A stretch of 42,297 nucleotides of DNA, from the NCBI GenBank assembly GCA_031280955.1, contig JAITGA010000033.1:1-42297 (forward strand), in the 5' to 3' direction. Source of the DNA: Lachnospiraceae bacterium (GTDB lineage Bacteria; Bacillota; Clostridia; Lachnospirales; Lachnospiraceae). The notes beneath the pieces were generated by a model that was not told the DNA's origin, did no database searches, and saw only the letters and a program-made list of their open reading frames with translations. Positions 26,626-34,860 of this stretch are shown here, one piece after another (positions within the stretch are counted from its first letter, which is position 1; every line of letters starts with the position of its first letter). The position numbers were made by a program, and so were the translations under genes.

Positions 26626-27468
26626 ATGAAAAAGAGAATTTTGGCACTTGGTCTGGCAGTAATATCTATGACTGTGTTGGTCGCATGTGGAAATGAGAGT
26701 AATGGTTTTGATGATAGTCGCCGCATTGCTGTATTTACCCGTGAGGATGGCAGTGGAACCCGCGATGCATTCGTCGGTATCACCGGGGTAGGCGATGATA
26801 TGTATATCGAAGCCATCGTCGAAGACTCTACCGCCGGAATCCGTTCCAACGTGGTAAGCAACCTGTATGCCATCGGATATATTTCCGTAGGGTCGTTGAA
26901 TGATGAGGTCAAGGCACTAAGTATCAATGGGGTACTGCCGTCAGACGACACCATCAGAAACGGCAGCTATGTACTCCAACGCCCGCTTCTCATTTGTGTA
27001 AATGATGAAAAAGCTGCTGATGAACTGGTGCAGGACTTTATCGCCTTTATGCTGTCAGCTGAGGGACAGGAGATATCAGCTACTAACTGGACGATGGTAG
27101 ATGCCAATGCTCCTGCATATGAAAGAAGCGCAATGAGTGGCACAATCAGAATCGGTGGCTCGACATCGGTAGAGCCGTTAATGCAAAGAATGAGGGAAGC
27201 GTATATTGCCCTCAATCCCGGTGTCACCGTGGAAATATCAGGTGGCGGTTCAGGGACGGGTATCAGCGAAGCTACTTCGGGGGTAATTGACATCGGGATG
27301 TCCAGCCGTGAGCTTCGTGAAAATGAAAAGGAAGCCTTGACTGATATCGACATTGCCCTTGACGGTGTTTCCTTGATTGTCAATCCGGAAAACCCGGTTA
27401 GCAACATGACTTTGGAGCAAGTACGGGCAATTTATGTAGGTGAAACTACGCAGTGGTCAGAGCTTTAA
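26626..27468 (+). CDS. pstS: Phosphate-binding lipoprotein PstS, circularly permuted lobe order
   Basis: This is the extracellular phosphate receptor of the Pst ABC importer. The 280 residues start with a lipoprotein signal peptide (LVAC, Cys21). In usual PstS the N-lobe with GGSTSVEPLM comes first and IxVFTREDGSGTR follows after the W-x-E strand. Here the order is reversed. Residues 32-157 contain IAVFTREDGSGTRDAF, AIGYISVGSLND and FMLSAEGQEI. Residues 171-280 contain IRIGGSTSVEPLM, SGGGSGTG, DIGMSSREL and end at TQWSEL. Both halves look complete, so this is a permuted binding protein rather than a truncation. AAAGGAG precedes the ATG. I recall a similar order in gut clostridial PstS proteins. 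Confidence 0.9.
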   Translation: MKKRILALGLAVISMTVLVACGNESNGFDDSRRIAVFTREDGSGTRDAFVGITGVGDDMYIEAIVEDSTAGIRSNVVSNLYAIGYISVGSLNDEVKALSINGVLPSDDTIRNGSYVLQRPLLICVNDEKAADELVQDFIAFMLSAEGQEISATNWTMVDANAPAYERSAMSGTIRIGGSTSVEPLMQRMREAYIALNPGVTVEISGGGSGTGISEATSGVIDIGMSSRELRENEKEALTDIDIALDGVSLIVNPENPVSNMTLEQVRAIYVGETTQWSEL

Positions 27469-27479
27469 TAGATGAGAAT

Positions 27480-27522
27480 GGATAGCAACCCAATCCGCTT
27501 TGCGAGTATCGGGTTGCTATCC
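27480..27522. repeat. Perfect 12-bp hairpin between pstS and pstC
   Basis: GGATAGCAACCC at 27480-27491 pairs perfectly with GGGTTGCTATCC at 27511-27522 across a 19-nt loop. It starts 12 nt after the pstS stop and has no T-run. A stable 3' hairpin after pstS would fit stabilisation of the pstS message, or partial attenuation, giving more binding protein than permease. Confidence 0.7.
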
Positions 27523-27532
27523 GCTCCCTCCG

Positions 27533-27577
27533 TTTCGTCATTGCGAGGAGGCATATAATGCCGACGCGGCAATCCAT
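27533..27577 (+). repeat. Interspersed repeat copy 4
   Basis: This copy starts CGTCATTGCGAGGAGGC and ends GCCGACGCGGCAATCC, nearly identical to copy 3. It sits inside the pst operon between the pstS hairpin and the pstC start, so it would be transcribed as part of the operon message. Confidence 0.85.
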
Positions 27578-27592
27578 GATAGAAAGACAGTA

Positions 27593-28519
27593 ATGCTAAA
27601 ACTAACAGAAAAATTTATGCGGATTATTTTCCTGATTGCGGCGATGGCTTCGGTTCTCGCCGTAATCTTCATCTGCGTATTCTTATTCTCCCAAGGATTA
27701 CCGACGATATTCCGTATCGGTGTGTTCGAATTCTTGTTGGGAGACCGCTGGGCACCTACTGCTGCAGAACCGCTTTTTGGGATACTGCCAATGATACTGG
27801 GAAGCCTCTATGTTACTGCCGGGGCGATACTTTTAGGTGTCCCGATCGGAATATTCACGGCAGTTTTCATGGCGAGAATGTGTCCTCCTTGGCTTTATCG
27901 CCTCATTAAGCCTGCTTTCAACCTCATGGCAGGGATACCCTCGGTCGTATATGGTTTCTTCGGTCTGATGGTCATCGTTCCGCTGATATTCGACTGGTAT
28001 GGTAGCCGTTTTGACATGATGAGCGGTAATACAATGCTGGCAGCCTCGGTTTTACTGGGTATTATGATTTTACCTACGGTTATCAATATTGCCGAGACCA
28101 ATATCCGTGCCGTTCCCCAAGAACTCTATGAGGGTGCGGTGGCTCTGGGAGCAAGCCATGAGCGGGCGGTTTTTAAGGTCATTTTGCCGGCGGCGAAGTC
28201 GGGGGTAATGGCGGCAGTCGTCCTCGGCGTTGGCAGGGCTATCGGTGAGACGATGGCAGTGCGGATGGTAGCCGGCAATCAAGTGGCTATGAGGATGCCG
28301 CATGAGTTTCTCTATGGTGTCCGCACCCTCACCACCAATATTATCATCGAAATGGGTTATGTCGAACATGGTAGTATCCATTATGGGGCTTTGATTGCCA
28401 CGGGAGTGGTGCTGTTCGTCTTTATCTTGATTATTAACTTGCTTTTCACCGCCATCAACCATGACAAGAAAGAAAAAAGCAAGCGGCAAAAACAAAATCA
28501 TGGAGAAACATCAGTATGA
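27593..28519 (+). CDS. pstC: Phosphate ABC transporter permease PstC
   Basis: This is the integral membrane permease subunit. The 308 residues have about six transmembrane helices, with the cytoplasmic EAA-type loop ELYEGAVALGASHERAVFKVILPAAKSG that contacts PstB. ATG 27593 begins the family-like N-terminus MLKLTEKFMRIIF. An upstream reading from 27500 would start inside the interspersed repeat and is rejected. The ribosome site is weak (GAAAG). The stop overlaps pstA by 4 nt. Confidence 0.94.
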   Translation: MLKLTEKFMRIIFLIAAMASVLAVIFICVFLFSQGLPTIFRIGVFEFLLGDRWAPTAAEPLFGILPMILGSLYVTAGAILLGVPIGIFTAVFMARMCPPWLYRLIKPAFNLMAGIPSVVYGFFGLMVIVPLIFDWYGSRFDMMSGNTMLAASVLLGIMILPTVINIAETNIRAVPQELYEGAVALGASHERAVFKVILPAAKSGVMAAVVLGVGRAIGETMAVRMVAGNQVAMRMPHEFLYGVRTLTTNIIIEMGYVEHGSIHYGALIATGVVLFVFILIINLLFTAINHDKKEKSKRQKQNHGETSV

Positions 28520-29370
28520 TAAAAAATCTGATAAAGCTTGCAAAACGCAAAAAACCCGCTGACTGGCTACGCTTCCTGCTGACATGGACGAGTGCCTTGG
28601 CGGCGATTGCTATTTTATTATATATAGTCGGCTTCATCCTAGTAAAGGGGATACCGCACATTGAGCTATCACTCTTTTCTACTACCTATACAGTAGAGAA
28701 CCAATCACTTTTCCCCGCACTCGTAACTACCTTGGTAATGGTAGCGATGACCTTGTTGATTGCCGTCCCTTTCGGTGTCTTTTCGGCAATATACCTGGTT
28801 GAGTATGCCAATCGCGGCAGTAAAATAGTACGTTTAATAAGGATGACAACAGAAATCATCGCCGGGATACCCTCGATAGTCTTCGGTTTGTTCGGTTATA
28901 TTTTCTTTGCCACTTGGCTGGGTTGGGGCAAATCGCTACTCGCCGGATGTTTCACGCTGGCAATCATGATTTTGCCGCTAATCATGCGGACGACAGAAGA
29001 GAGCCTAAAGTCTATTCCTGACAGCTATCGTGAGGGTTCTTTCAGTCTGGGAGCAGGAAAACTGCGAACAGTATGGCGAATAACCTTGCCATCGGCAGCT
29101 CCGGGTATCTTTGCGGGTATTATCTTGGCAGTCGGGCGGATCGTCGGCGAAACAGCAGCCTTGATGTTTACGATAGGCAATGTGATTCAGTTGCCAAACA
29201 ATTTGTTCTCACAGGGGCGGACACTGGCTCTGCACGTTTATCAATTATCCACCACGGGACTATATGTGGACAAGGCATATGCAACTACAGTCATCCTTTT
29301 GGTCGTGGTTCTCTTTATCAACTACCTTTCATCAGCTGTAGAACGCCGTTTTTTGCAAAAATTGAGGTGA
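28516..29370 (+). CDS. pstA: Phosphate ABC transporter permease PstA
   Basis: This is the second permease subunit, 284 residues with about six transmembrane helices. The coupling-loop segment [32 protein letters not shown] is typical of PstA. The start overlaps the pstC stop (ATGA) and is preceded by GGAGAAA. It forms the membrane pore with PstC; pstB follows after 4 nt. Confidence 0.95.
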   Translation: MIKNLIKLAKRKKPADWLRFLLTWTSALAAIAILLYIVGFILVKGIPHIELSLFSTTYTVENQSLFPALVTTLVMVAMTLLIAVPFGVFSAIYLVEYANRGSKIVRLIRMTTEIIAGIPSIVFGLFGYIFFATWLGWGKSLLAGCFTLAIMILPLIMRTTEESLKSIPDSYREGSFSLGAGKLRTVWRITLPSAAPGIFAGIILAVGRIVGETAALMFTIGNVIQLPNNLFSQGRTLALHVYQLSTTGLYVDKAYATTVILLVVVLFINYLSSAVERRFLQKLR

Positions 29371-29374
29371 AATA

Positions 29375-30124
29375 ATGACAAAGTATTCCCTATCAAGTGT
29401 CAATCTATGGTATCATGATTTTCAAGCCCTTACTGATGTCAATATCGACATTGACAACAACGAGGTTACGGCATTCATCGGTCCATCCGGTTGCGGTAAA
29501 TCGACACTTATTAAAAGCTTAAACCGCATGAATGACCTAATCGAGGGTTGTCGGATTACGGGTGAGTTCCTGCTAGACGGTGAGGATATCTACGGAAACA
29601 TCGATGTCAACATGCTGAGAAAGCGAGTCGGGATGGTTTTTCAAAAACCAAATCCGTTTCCGATGAGTATTTATGATAATGTTGCTTTTGGTCCGCGGAC
29701 ACATGGGATAAAAAATAGGACTGAGCTTGATGAAATTGTGGAAAAGTCACTTCGTGATGCGGCAATCTGGGATGAATGCCGTGATCGGCTAAGGAAATCG
29801 GCACTTTCGCTATCAGGAGGGCAGCAACAGCGTCTTTGCATCGCTAGAGCTTTGTCGGTGGCACCGGAGGTCTTGCTGATGGACGAGCCGACCAGTGCCC
29901 TTGACCCGATATCAACCGGCAAGATAGAAGATTTGATCAATGAGCTAAAGCGGGAATACACAATCGTCATTGTTACCCACAATATGCAACAGGCGACCCG
30001 CATATCTGACAAAACGGCGTTTTTTCTACTGGGTGAAATCATCGAGGTTGGCAGAACGGAGGAGTTATTCACCAATCCCAAGAACGAGAAGACGGAAAAC
30101 TATATCACGGGCAGGTTTGGTTAA
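29375..30124 (+). CDS. pstB: Phosphate ABC transporter ATP-binding protein PstB
   Basis: This is the cytoplasmic ATPase of the Pst importer. The 249 residues have Walker [10 protein letters not shown] near residue 32, the family stretch SLNRMNDL, a Q-loop ([17 protein letters not shown]), the ABC signature [15 protein letters not shown], Walker [14 protein letters not shown] and a switch histidine in VTHNMQQA. It is of normal length with all motifs intact. GAGGTGA lies upstream of ATG 29375. Confidence 0.97.
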   Translation: MTKYSLSSVNLWYHDFQALTDVNIDIDNNEVTAFIGPSGCGKSTLIKSLNRMNDLIEGCRITGEFLLDGEDIYGNIDVNMLRKRVGMVFQKPNPFPMSIYDNVAFGPRTHGIKNRTELDEIVEKSLRDAAIWDECRDRLRKSALSLSGGQQQRLCIARALSVAPEVLLMDEPTSALDPISTGKIEDLINELKREYTIVIVTHNMQQATRISDKTAFFLLGEIIEVGRTEELFTNPKNEKTENYITGRFG

Positions 30125-30147
30125 TCAAAGCAGGAGAGGAGGTTCTT

Positions 30148-30834
30148 ATGTCAATCAGAGTGCGTTATGAGAGTGAACTAAAGGGTGTTTTTGACAATTT
30201 GGTCCTGATGTGCCGTCATATCGAATCGGCAATCGAGAATTGCATCAAAGCCTTGATGGAGCAGGATATTGAACTGGCAAAAGAGGTGTATGAAAGCGAT
30301 ATCATCATTGACCGTCTCGAGAGGGATATTGAACATTCCTGTCTCAAAATCCTGATGATGGAGCATCCTGTGGCAGGTGATTTCCGTGAGGTGTCGGCTG
30401 CGCTCAAAATGATTACCGACCTCGAAAGAATCGGCGACCAAGCCAAGGATATTGCCGATTTTGCCACACAGTTAGGAGGGGGAAAAGCTGTAAGCAAGCT
30501 GGAACACATCCCGCAAATGGCAACCATCGTCATCCAAATGGTGAAGGACGGTGTCCAGGCTTATATCAACCGTGATCTCGAACTGGCACGTTCACTTGAT
30601 ACTGCTGATGACAAGGTAGATGAACTGTTTTGCATTGTCATGGCTGATTTGATAGCCCTCATCAAGAAATATCCTGAAGATGCTGAGCGCGCGATTATGT
30701 ATATGATGATCAACAAGTATCTGGAGCGAATCGGCGACCATGCCGTCAATATTGGTGAGTGGGTTGAGTATGCTATCACTGGTGTTCATCCCAAAAAAAT
30801 ACGAAAAACCGCAAATGGTAAAGGTAAAAAATGA
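30148..30834 (+). CDS. phoU: Phosphate signalling protein PhoU
   Basis: PhoU is a negative regulator connecting Pst transporter state to PhoR. The 228 residues form two PhoU helical-bundle repeats, each with the acidic metal-binding motif: DLERIGDQAKDIADF near residue 91 and YLERIGDHAVNIGEW near residue 191. AGGAGAGGAGG precedes ATG 30148, an unusually strong site. The 3' end overlaps the response regulator by 4 nt. Confidence 0.96.
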   Translation: MSIRVRYESELKGVFDNLVLMCRHIESAIENCIKALMEQDIELAKEVYESDIIIDRLERDIEHSCLKILMMEHPVAGDFREVSAALKMITDLERIGDQAKDIADFATQLGGGKAVSKLEHIPQMATIVIQMVKDGVQAYINRDLELARSLDTADDKVDELFCIVMADLIALIKKYPEDAERAIMYMMINKYLERIGDHAVNIGEWVEYAITGVHPKKIRKTANGKGKK

Positions 30835-31508
30835 AACCTCTAATATTTGTTGTCGAAGATGATGATGCTTTACAGTCACTTTACCTATATTCGTTGGAAA
30901 ATGAGTTCGACTGTCGTGTGTTTGCAAACGCTAATGAGCTGACAACCGCACTTTCGGTACAGCTTCCTGACTTGATTATCCTCGATATCATGTTGCCGGA
31001 AGAAGACGGATTCAGTATTTTGGCACGCTTAAAAGACAGCAAAACGATGACACACATACCTGTAATAATGATTTCTGCCAAAGAGGATGAGATATCAAGG
31101 GTCAAGGGACTTAATATGGGTGCGGACGACTTTTTGGGCAAACCCTTTGGCATTCTCGAACTTGTAGCAAGAATCAAGGCACAGCTTAGAAAGATAAAAC
31201 CACCGCCGGAAAATCTGAGCTATAAGGATATCATCATTGATGAAAGCAAGCATCAGGTGAGTATCAGCGGCAAGGTCATGAAAATGACCCTCAAGGAATA
31301 CCATTTACTTCGTTTTCTTTGTAAAAATGCAGAAAAAGTAGCCAAGCGTGAAGCCATCTTCGATGAGGTATGGGGCGGAGGTTTCATGGGTGAATCACGA
31401 ACCCTCGATATTCATATCAAGGAGTTGCGCAAGAAACTAACTGCGGCAAAGAGTAAGGTTTCAATCAATACCGTAAGGGGAGTGGGATATATCTTACAAG
31501 AGGAATAG
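30831..31508 (+). CDS. phoP: Phosphate-response regulator PhoP/PhoB (OmpR type)
   Basis: This is a DNA-binding response regulator. The N-terminal receiver has the EDDD acidic pocket, the phospho-Asp in LIILDIMLPEEDG near residue 52, and the Lys in GKPFG. The C-terminal winged helix is of the OmpR type (MTLKEYHLLRFL, REAIFDEVWG, RTLDIHIKELRKKL, INTVRGVGY). The 225-residue length is standard. It starts within the phoU stop and precedes its kinase, as in other clostridial pst-pho operons. It is the expected binder of the Pho box at 26502-26541. Confidence 0.93.
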   Translation: MKPLIFVVEDDDALQSLYLYSLENEFDCRVFANANELTTALSVQLPDLIILDIMLPEEDGFSILARLKDSKTMTHIPVIMISAKEDEISRVKGLNMGADDFLGKPFGILELVARIKAQLRKIKPPPENLSYKDIIIDESKHQVSISGKVMKMTLKEYHLLRFLCKNAEKVAKREAIFDEVWGGGFMGESRTLDIHIKELRKKLTAAKSKVSINTVRGVGYILQEE

Positions 31509-31510
31509 CG

Positions 31511-33220
31511 ATGAAAAAAAGGTTGTTTATCTATACCACCTTGTTGATATTCGTTGCTTTGCTTTGCTTTCTGGCAGCATCGGTATATATTTCCTATGAC
31601 AACAATTTGCAGATTGCCAAAAATGCGGTAATGCAAACAACACGAATTTATGCGAGTATGTATGATGAGTCCACTGATCTTGACTTGTTCGTAAAAGCGA
31701 GCGAGGAGACGAGGATATCTATAATCAGAGCAGATGGGACGATACTGGCTGACAATCATCCGTTTGACGTGGACACTACCGCAAACCGTCTCGACCGTCC
31801 CGAGATAATCGCTGCCTCCCGAAACGCTCCCGAGGTAAATATCCGCTACAGCGAATCATTGGGCATGGATTTGATTTATTATGCGGTCAAAGTAGGAACG
31901 GCAGAAGAACATGTGTTCGTCCGCGCCGCCATACCCGTCAGAAATATTGAGGAATACTTTTTCCAGACATTACCGCTATTGATTTTCATCATGTTCATAG
32001 TCATTTCGCTTTGTTTTGCCTTTTCAAGGCGGATGATTGACCGTATCCTCGCACCGCTTGAGTCTGTAGGGTTGAGCCTGCGACTGTTGGCAAGCGGAGA
32101 GTATTCCCAGTCTCGTTATTTACCGACAGAGATACCGGAAAAGTCCTATGATGAAGTAGATTCAATTGTCATGAAAATCAATGAAGTGGCAGAGATACTG
32201 GAGAACAATATCGAGGCACTAGAGAGTGAAAAAGCAAAGGCCGGGTATATTCTCAATAATATTGGCGATGGCATCTTCGCTGTCGATAAAGATATGGCTG
32301 TTACCATGATTAACAATGCTGCCCTCGATATCTTCAAAGTCACATCAGCAATCATCGGTAAAGATATCAATTATTTGACCTACCACCGCACCTTGGTGAC
32401 GGCAGTAAGGGACTGTGTCAACCAAAAAAAATTGTCCCTCTTTGAACTTGAACTTGGTGGCAGGAACTACTTCATCACCGTAAAGCGTTTGCCCGACACA
32501 AGTTTGTCAATGGTTCTGCTGTCCGATGTAACCGATAGCCGTAATAGTGCCAAGCAACGAGAGGAATTTTTTACCAATGCCTCACACGAGCTGAAAACAC
32601 CGCTGACGGCAATCAAGGGTTTCAATGAACTGACCAACCTCAACAATAAGGATGAAGAAATCACGAGGTATATTGATGGCATTACCCGTGAAACAGACAG
32701 AATGTTGCTGTTAATCCGTGATATGCTAAAGCTGTCGGAGTTGGAAAACAATGTCGATCTTACCTCTGAACCGGTGCCGCTTTTGAGGGTCGTGGAGGAA
32801 ACGCAAAGTTCACTGTCGCTGTTAATCAGCGAAAAAGCGATATCTTTTTCTGTCAGCGGCGAGGGAGAGGTCTCTGCCGTACCTGAACATATCTATGAGC
32901 TTATCAAAAACCTCGTGGAAAATGCGATTCGATATACTGAGCAGGGCGGCACAGTCACAGTAGCGATTAGCAAAACCGGGTTGATGACGAGGCTGGTCGT
33001 TACCGACAATGGTATCGGGATTCCTTTGATTGAGCAAACAAGGATATTTGAACGTTTTTACCGCGTGGAAAAAAGCCGTACGGCAAAAAACAGCGGCGGA
33101 ACCGGGCTTGGACTTTCGATTGTGAAGCATATATGCGCCCGATATGGTTTTGAACTGACGTTAAACAGCAAATTGGGCATCGGCACAGAAGTGACCGTAG
33201 GTTTTCCAAGTAATACTTAG
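31511..33220 (+). CDS. phoR: Phosphate sensor histidine kinase PhoR
   Basis: This is a membrane sensor kinase of 569 residues. Two transmembrane segments (about 5-27 and 155-175) flank an extracytoplasmic domain. A HAMP-like region and a PAS domain (about 235-340, ILNNIGDGIFAVD) follow. The HisKA phospho-acceptor is His359 in SHELKTPLT, and the HATPase has ENAIRYTEQ, DNGIGI and GGTGLGLSI. Its place after phoU and phoP supports the name. The stop codon overlaps by 3 nt the stop region of the convergent lipoprotein gene; no terminator is visible between them. Confidence 0.92.
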   Translation: MKKRLFIYTTLLIFVALLCFLAASVYISYDNNLQIAKNAVMQTTRIYASMYDESTDLDLFVKASEETRISIIRADGTILADNHPFDVDTTANRLDRPEIIAASRNAPEVNIRYSESLGMDLIYYAVKVGTAEEHVFVRAAIPVRNIEEYFFQTLPLLIFIMFIVISLCFAFSRRMIDRILAPLESVGLSLRLLASGEYSQSRYLPTEIPEKSYDEVDSIVMKINEVAEILENNIEALESEKAKAGYILNNIGDGIFAVDKDMAVTMINNAALDIFKVTSAIIGKDINYLTYHRTLVTAVRDCVNQKKLSLFELELGGRNYFITVKRLPDTSLSMVLLSDVTDSRNSAKQREEFFTNASHELKTPLTAIKGFNELTNLNNKDEEITRYIDGITRETDRMLLLIRDMLKLSELENNVDLTSEPVPLLRVVEETQSSLSLLISEKAISFSVSGEGEVSAVPEHIYELIKNLVENAIRYTEQGGTVTVAISKTGLMTRLVVTDNGIGIPLIEQTRIFERFYRVEKSRTAKNSGGTGLGLSIVKHICARYGFELTLNSKLGIGTEVTVGFPSNT

Positions 33221-34356
33221 TCCACCCATTGAGAGACATGCCACCAGTAAATACCGTCTTCATTTATCATGGTTGGCTCTTCGAGCAGGGTATCAAATGC
33301 CAGTTGTTTGGTAGCCATGTAAGGTGATGGCATAAATATACTGCTTCCATTCCCATCCCAATCATAAAAGATGACATTTTCCAATTGGATAAACGCGCTT
33401 TGCCCGGCTCTGTTCGCAATCTCCTCAGCATCAGCGACACTTTCAAACACACGCTTCATGTATGCTGACATAAAATCTCCATTTTCATCAAAGCTAACGA
33501 TGTAGTAATGACGATACGGTATCTCCGGCATCTCGCCGCCCCATACGCTGTCAATGACATACACGATATAATCATCGCTGGTGGCAAAGAAATAACCCCG
33601 ATCACCGTCATGCTGGTCAAGGGGAAAACTGACATATGGAGATGTTCCCCGTTCAGGAATATGCGCAAGCGGGTCATTATCCTTGAAAAGTGAAAAACTA
33701 CTCAACAAAGCGGTCATATTTCCGTTATAGTCAATCGCATTGATATATTCATTGCCTGATTCATAGTCGCCAATCCGTACAAACAGTTGCATATGATAGT
33801 ATTCCCATGCCAACACTGTGTCGATTTGGTGGTCATGAAGCTCTAAGACTAAAGTTACGGTTTGGGCGGCAAAGTCGATGTGATACTGGGCGTGTTTGAT
33901 AACCTCATGCATATGTGGCATAATAGATCCCTCAGTCATGACTCCCGGTTGCTCATAGCTATCATTTATATGCAGACCGATCAGATTAAGGTTTTGGAAC
34001 TCATATTCCTCATAATAAGCTTTAAATTCCAAGGCAAAAAGCACTTGTTTATATCTATCCTGTGATGTATCGTAAACCTCATGCAAGCGTTCGTCAAAGA
34101 AAACGAAAACGAGAACTCCGTCGGAATAGGCAGTTTGCAGCGTTGTTCCGGCGGTGGCATTTATATTGGTATCGGCTGGGTAATAGTGGTCATGGTGTGG
34201 GTCATCGTGAAAAACACCATCGCCCGGTATATCAATCAAAGACCCGTAACCGTCCGCTATATCATCAAAGTCAGGCGGCAAAATACTGCCACTCTTGCAA
34301 GCGGTAATGGTAAGCGTGAGTATCAGTAAGGATAGGAGAGTAACAGTCTTTTTCAT
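33217..34356 (-). CDS. Lipoprotein of unknown function with His/Asp-rich N-terminus
   Basis: The 379-residue protein has a clear lipoprotein signal (LTITAC, Cys20). Soon after the lipid anchor is a His/Asp-rich segment, FHDDPHHDHYYP (about residues 49-60), which could bind metal. The rest is rich in aromatic and acidic residues and predicted beta structure (for example LLSSFSLFKDNDP, YFFATSDDYIVYVIDS). I do not recognise the family. GGAGGAAAG precedes the ATG, and a good promoter lies upstream. It converges on phoR with overlapping stop codons. Confidence 0.85.
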   Translation of the reverse strand: MKKTVTLLSLLILTLTITACKSGSILPPDFDDIADGYGSLIDIPGDGVFHDDPHHDHYYPADTNINATAGTTLQTAYSDGVLVFVFFDERLHEVYDTSQDRYKQVLFALEFKAYYEEYEFQNLNLIGLHINDSYEQPGVMTEGSIMPHMHEVIKHAQYHIDFAAQTVTLVLELHDHQIDTVLAWEYYHMQLFVRIGDYESGNEYINAIDYNGNMTALLSSFSLFKDNDPLAHIPERGTSPYVSFPLDQHDGDRGYFFATSDDYIVYVIDSVWGGEMPEIPYRHYYIVSFDENGDFMSAYMKRVFESVADAEEIANRAGQSAFIQLENVIFYDWDGNGSSIFMPSPYMATKQLAFDTLLEEPTMINEDGIYWWHVSQWVD

Positions 34357-34396
34357 GGTCTTTCCTCCAGTTATTTATTATCGAAACATAATAAGT

Positions 34397-34425
34397 ATCA
34401 TAAGATATAATTGTAGTTTTGTAAA
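34397..34425 (-). promoter_or_regulatory. Sigma-A promoter for the 33217-34356 lipoprotein gene
   Basis: On the minus strand TTTACA (34425-34420) and TATGAT (34402-34397) are separated by exactly 17 nt, about 40 nt upstream of the start codon and its GGAGGAAAG. Confidence 0.65.
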
Positions 34426-34432
34426 GAAACGG

Positions 34433-34480
34433 TTTCGTCATTGCGAGGCAGTTTTATATGCCGAAGCAATCCATTCATTC
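34433..34480 (+). repeat. Interspersed repeat copy 5
   Basis: This copy starts CGTCATTGCGAGGCAG and ends GCCGAAGCAATCCATTCATT; the tail matches copy 1 beyond the core. It lies in the 504-nt gap between the lipoprotein and EFR1 genes, which also holds a short ORF, a hairpin element and copy 6. Confidence 0.85.
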
Positions 34481-34566
34481 AGTTTAATAGCTACTTCAGC
34501 TACTTTACGTTCCTGTCTTTACGTTGGCGTTATAATTTAGTATATTAGTAGGAGGTGATGATAGTG

Positions 34567-34596
34567 ATGACAAATGAATCAAATATAGAGAAGTGA
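34567..34596 (+). other. Nine-codon ORF behind a strong Shine-Dalgarno
   Basis: TATAAT at 34531-34536 and AGGAGGTGATG at about 34550-34560 are followed by ATG 34567 and a nine-residue reading frame, MTNESNIEK, before TGA. No good -35 is present. The peptide resembles the N-terminus (MANKSNIEK) of the adaptor protein at 20955. It may be the decayed start of a lost gene, a leader peptide or chance. Confidence 0.2.
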
Positions 34597-34629
34597 GTTG
34601 CAGATGTTCATACATCTATTCGCAAAAGG

Positions 34630-34681
34630 TTACTTTAACGAAGAGTTGTGCAATGCTTGCACAGTAACTTCGTTAAAGTAA
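34630..34681. repeat. Long nested hairpin element, copy A
   Basis: The outer arms TTACTTTAACGAAG (34630-34643) and CTTCGTTAAAGTAA (34668-34681) are perfectly complementary over 14 bp. The inner arms TGTGCAA (34647-34653) and TTGCACA (34657-34663) flank a 3-nt loop. There is no T-run. A degenerate second copy lies at 36181-36225. It may be a small mobile palindromic element or a recognition site. Confidence 0.8.
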
Positions 34682-34767
34682 AGGGATGGGTAAATAGTGA
34701 AGTTTCGCAATGTTTAAGAGAGGTTGAATTATAAGGTTGTATCTCGCACAACTGCTTCGTTCCACAG

Positions 34768-34810
34768 TTTCGTCATTGCGAGGCGGTTTTTGCGCCGAAG
34801 CAATCTATTT
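34768..34810 (+). repeat. Interspersed repeat copy 6
   Basis: This copy starts CGTCATTGCGAGGCGG and ends GCGCCGAAGCAATC. It is about 50 nt upstream of the EFR1 gene. Together with copy 5 it brackets the hairpin element at 34630-34681. Confidence 0.85.
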
Positions 34811-34860
34811 ATACAAGATTACAGTTGTACACTAACCAAGCACAACAATGGAGGTAAATC

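Noticed and set aside
26626-27468. PstS as a truncated or frameshifted pseudogene
   Set aside because: Both lobes are present in full with their binding loops, and the signal peptide, promoter and ribosome site are intact; permutation explains the order better.
26326-27577. CRISPR array from the repeats around pstS
   Set aside because: The spacing is irregular, orientations are mixed, the repeats lie far apart elsewhere, and no cas genes are present.
27500-27592. An extended N-terminus for PstC starting at 27500
   Set aside because: The extra residues are translated from hairpin and interspersed repeat DNA and do not resemble PstC; ATG 27593 gives the normal N-terminus.
34504-34536. A full sigma-A promoter using TATAAT at 34531
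   Set aside because: No acceptable -35 lies 16-18 nt upstream; TTTACG is about 21 nt away and there is no extended -10.
34062-34540. Plus-strand open frames opposite the lipoprotein gene
   Set aside because: They are antisense to a gene with a signal peptide, ribosome site and promoter; their Arg- and Ser-rich products look like shadow translation.
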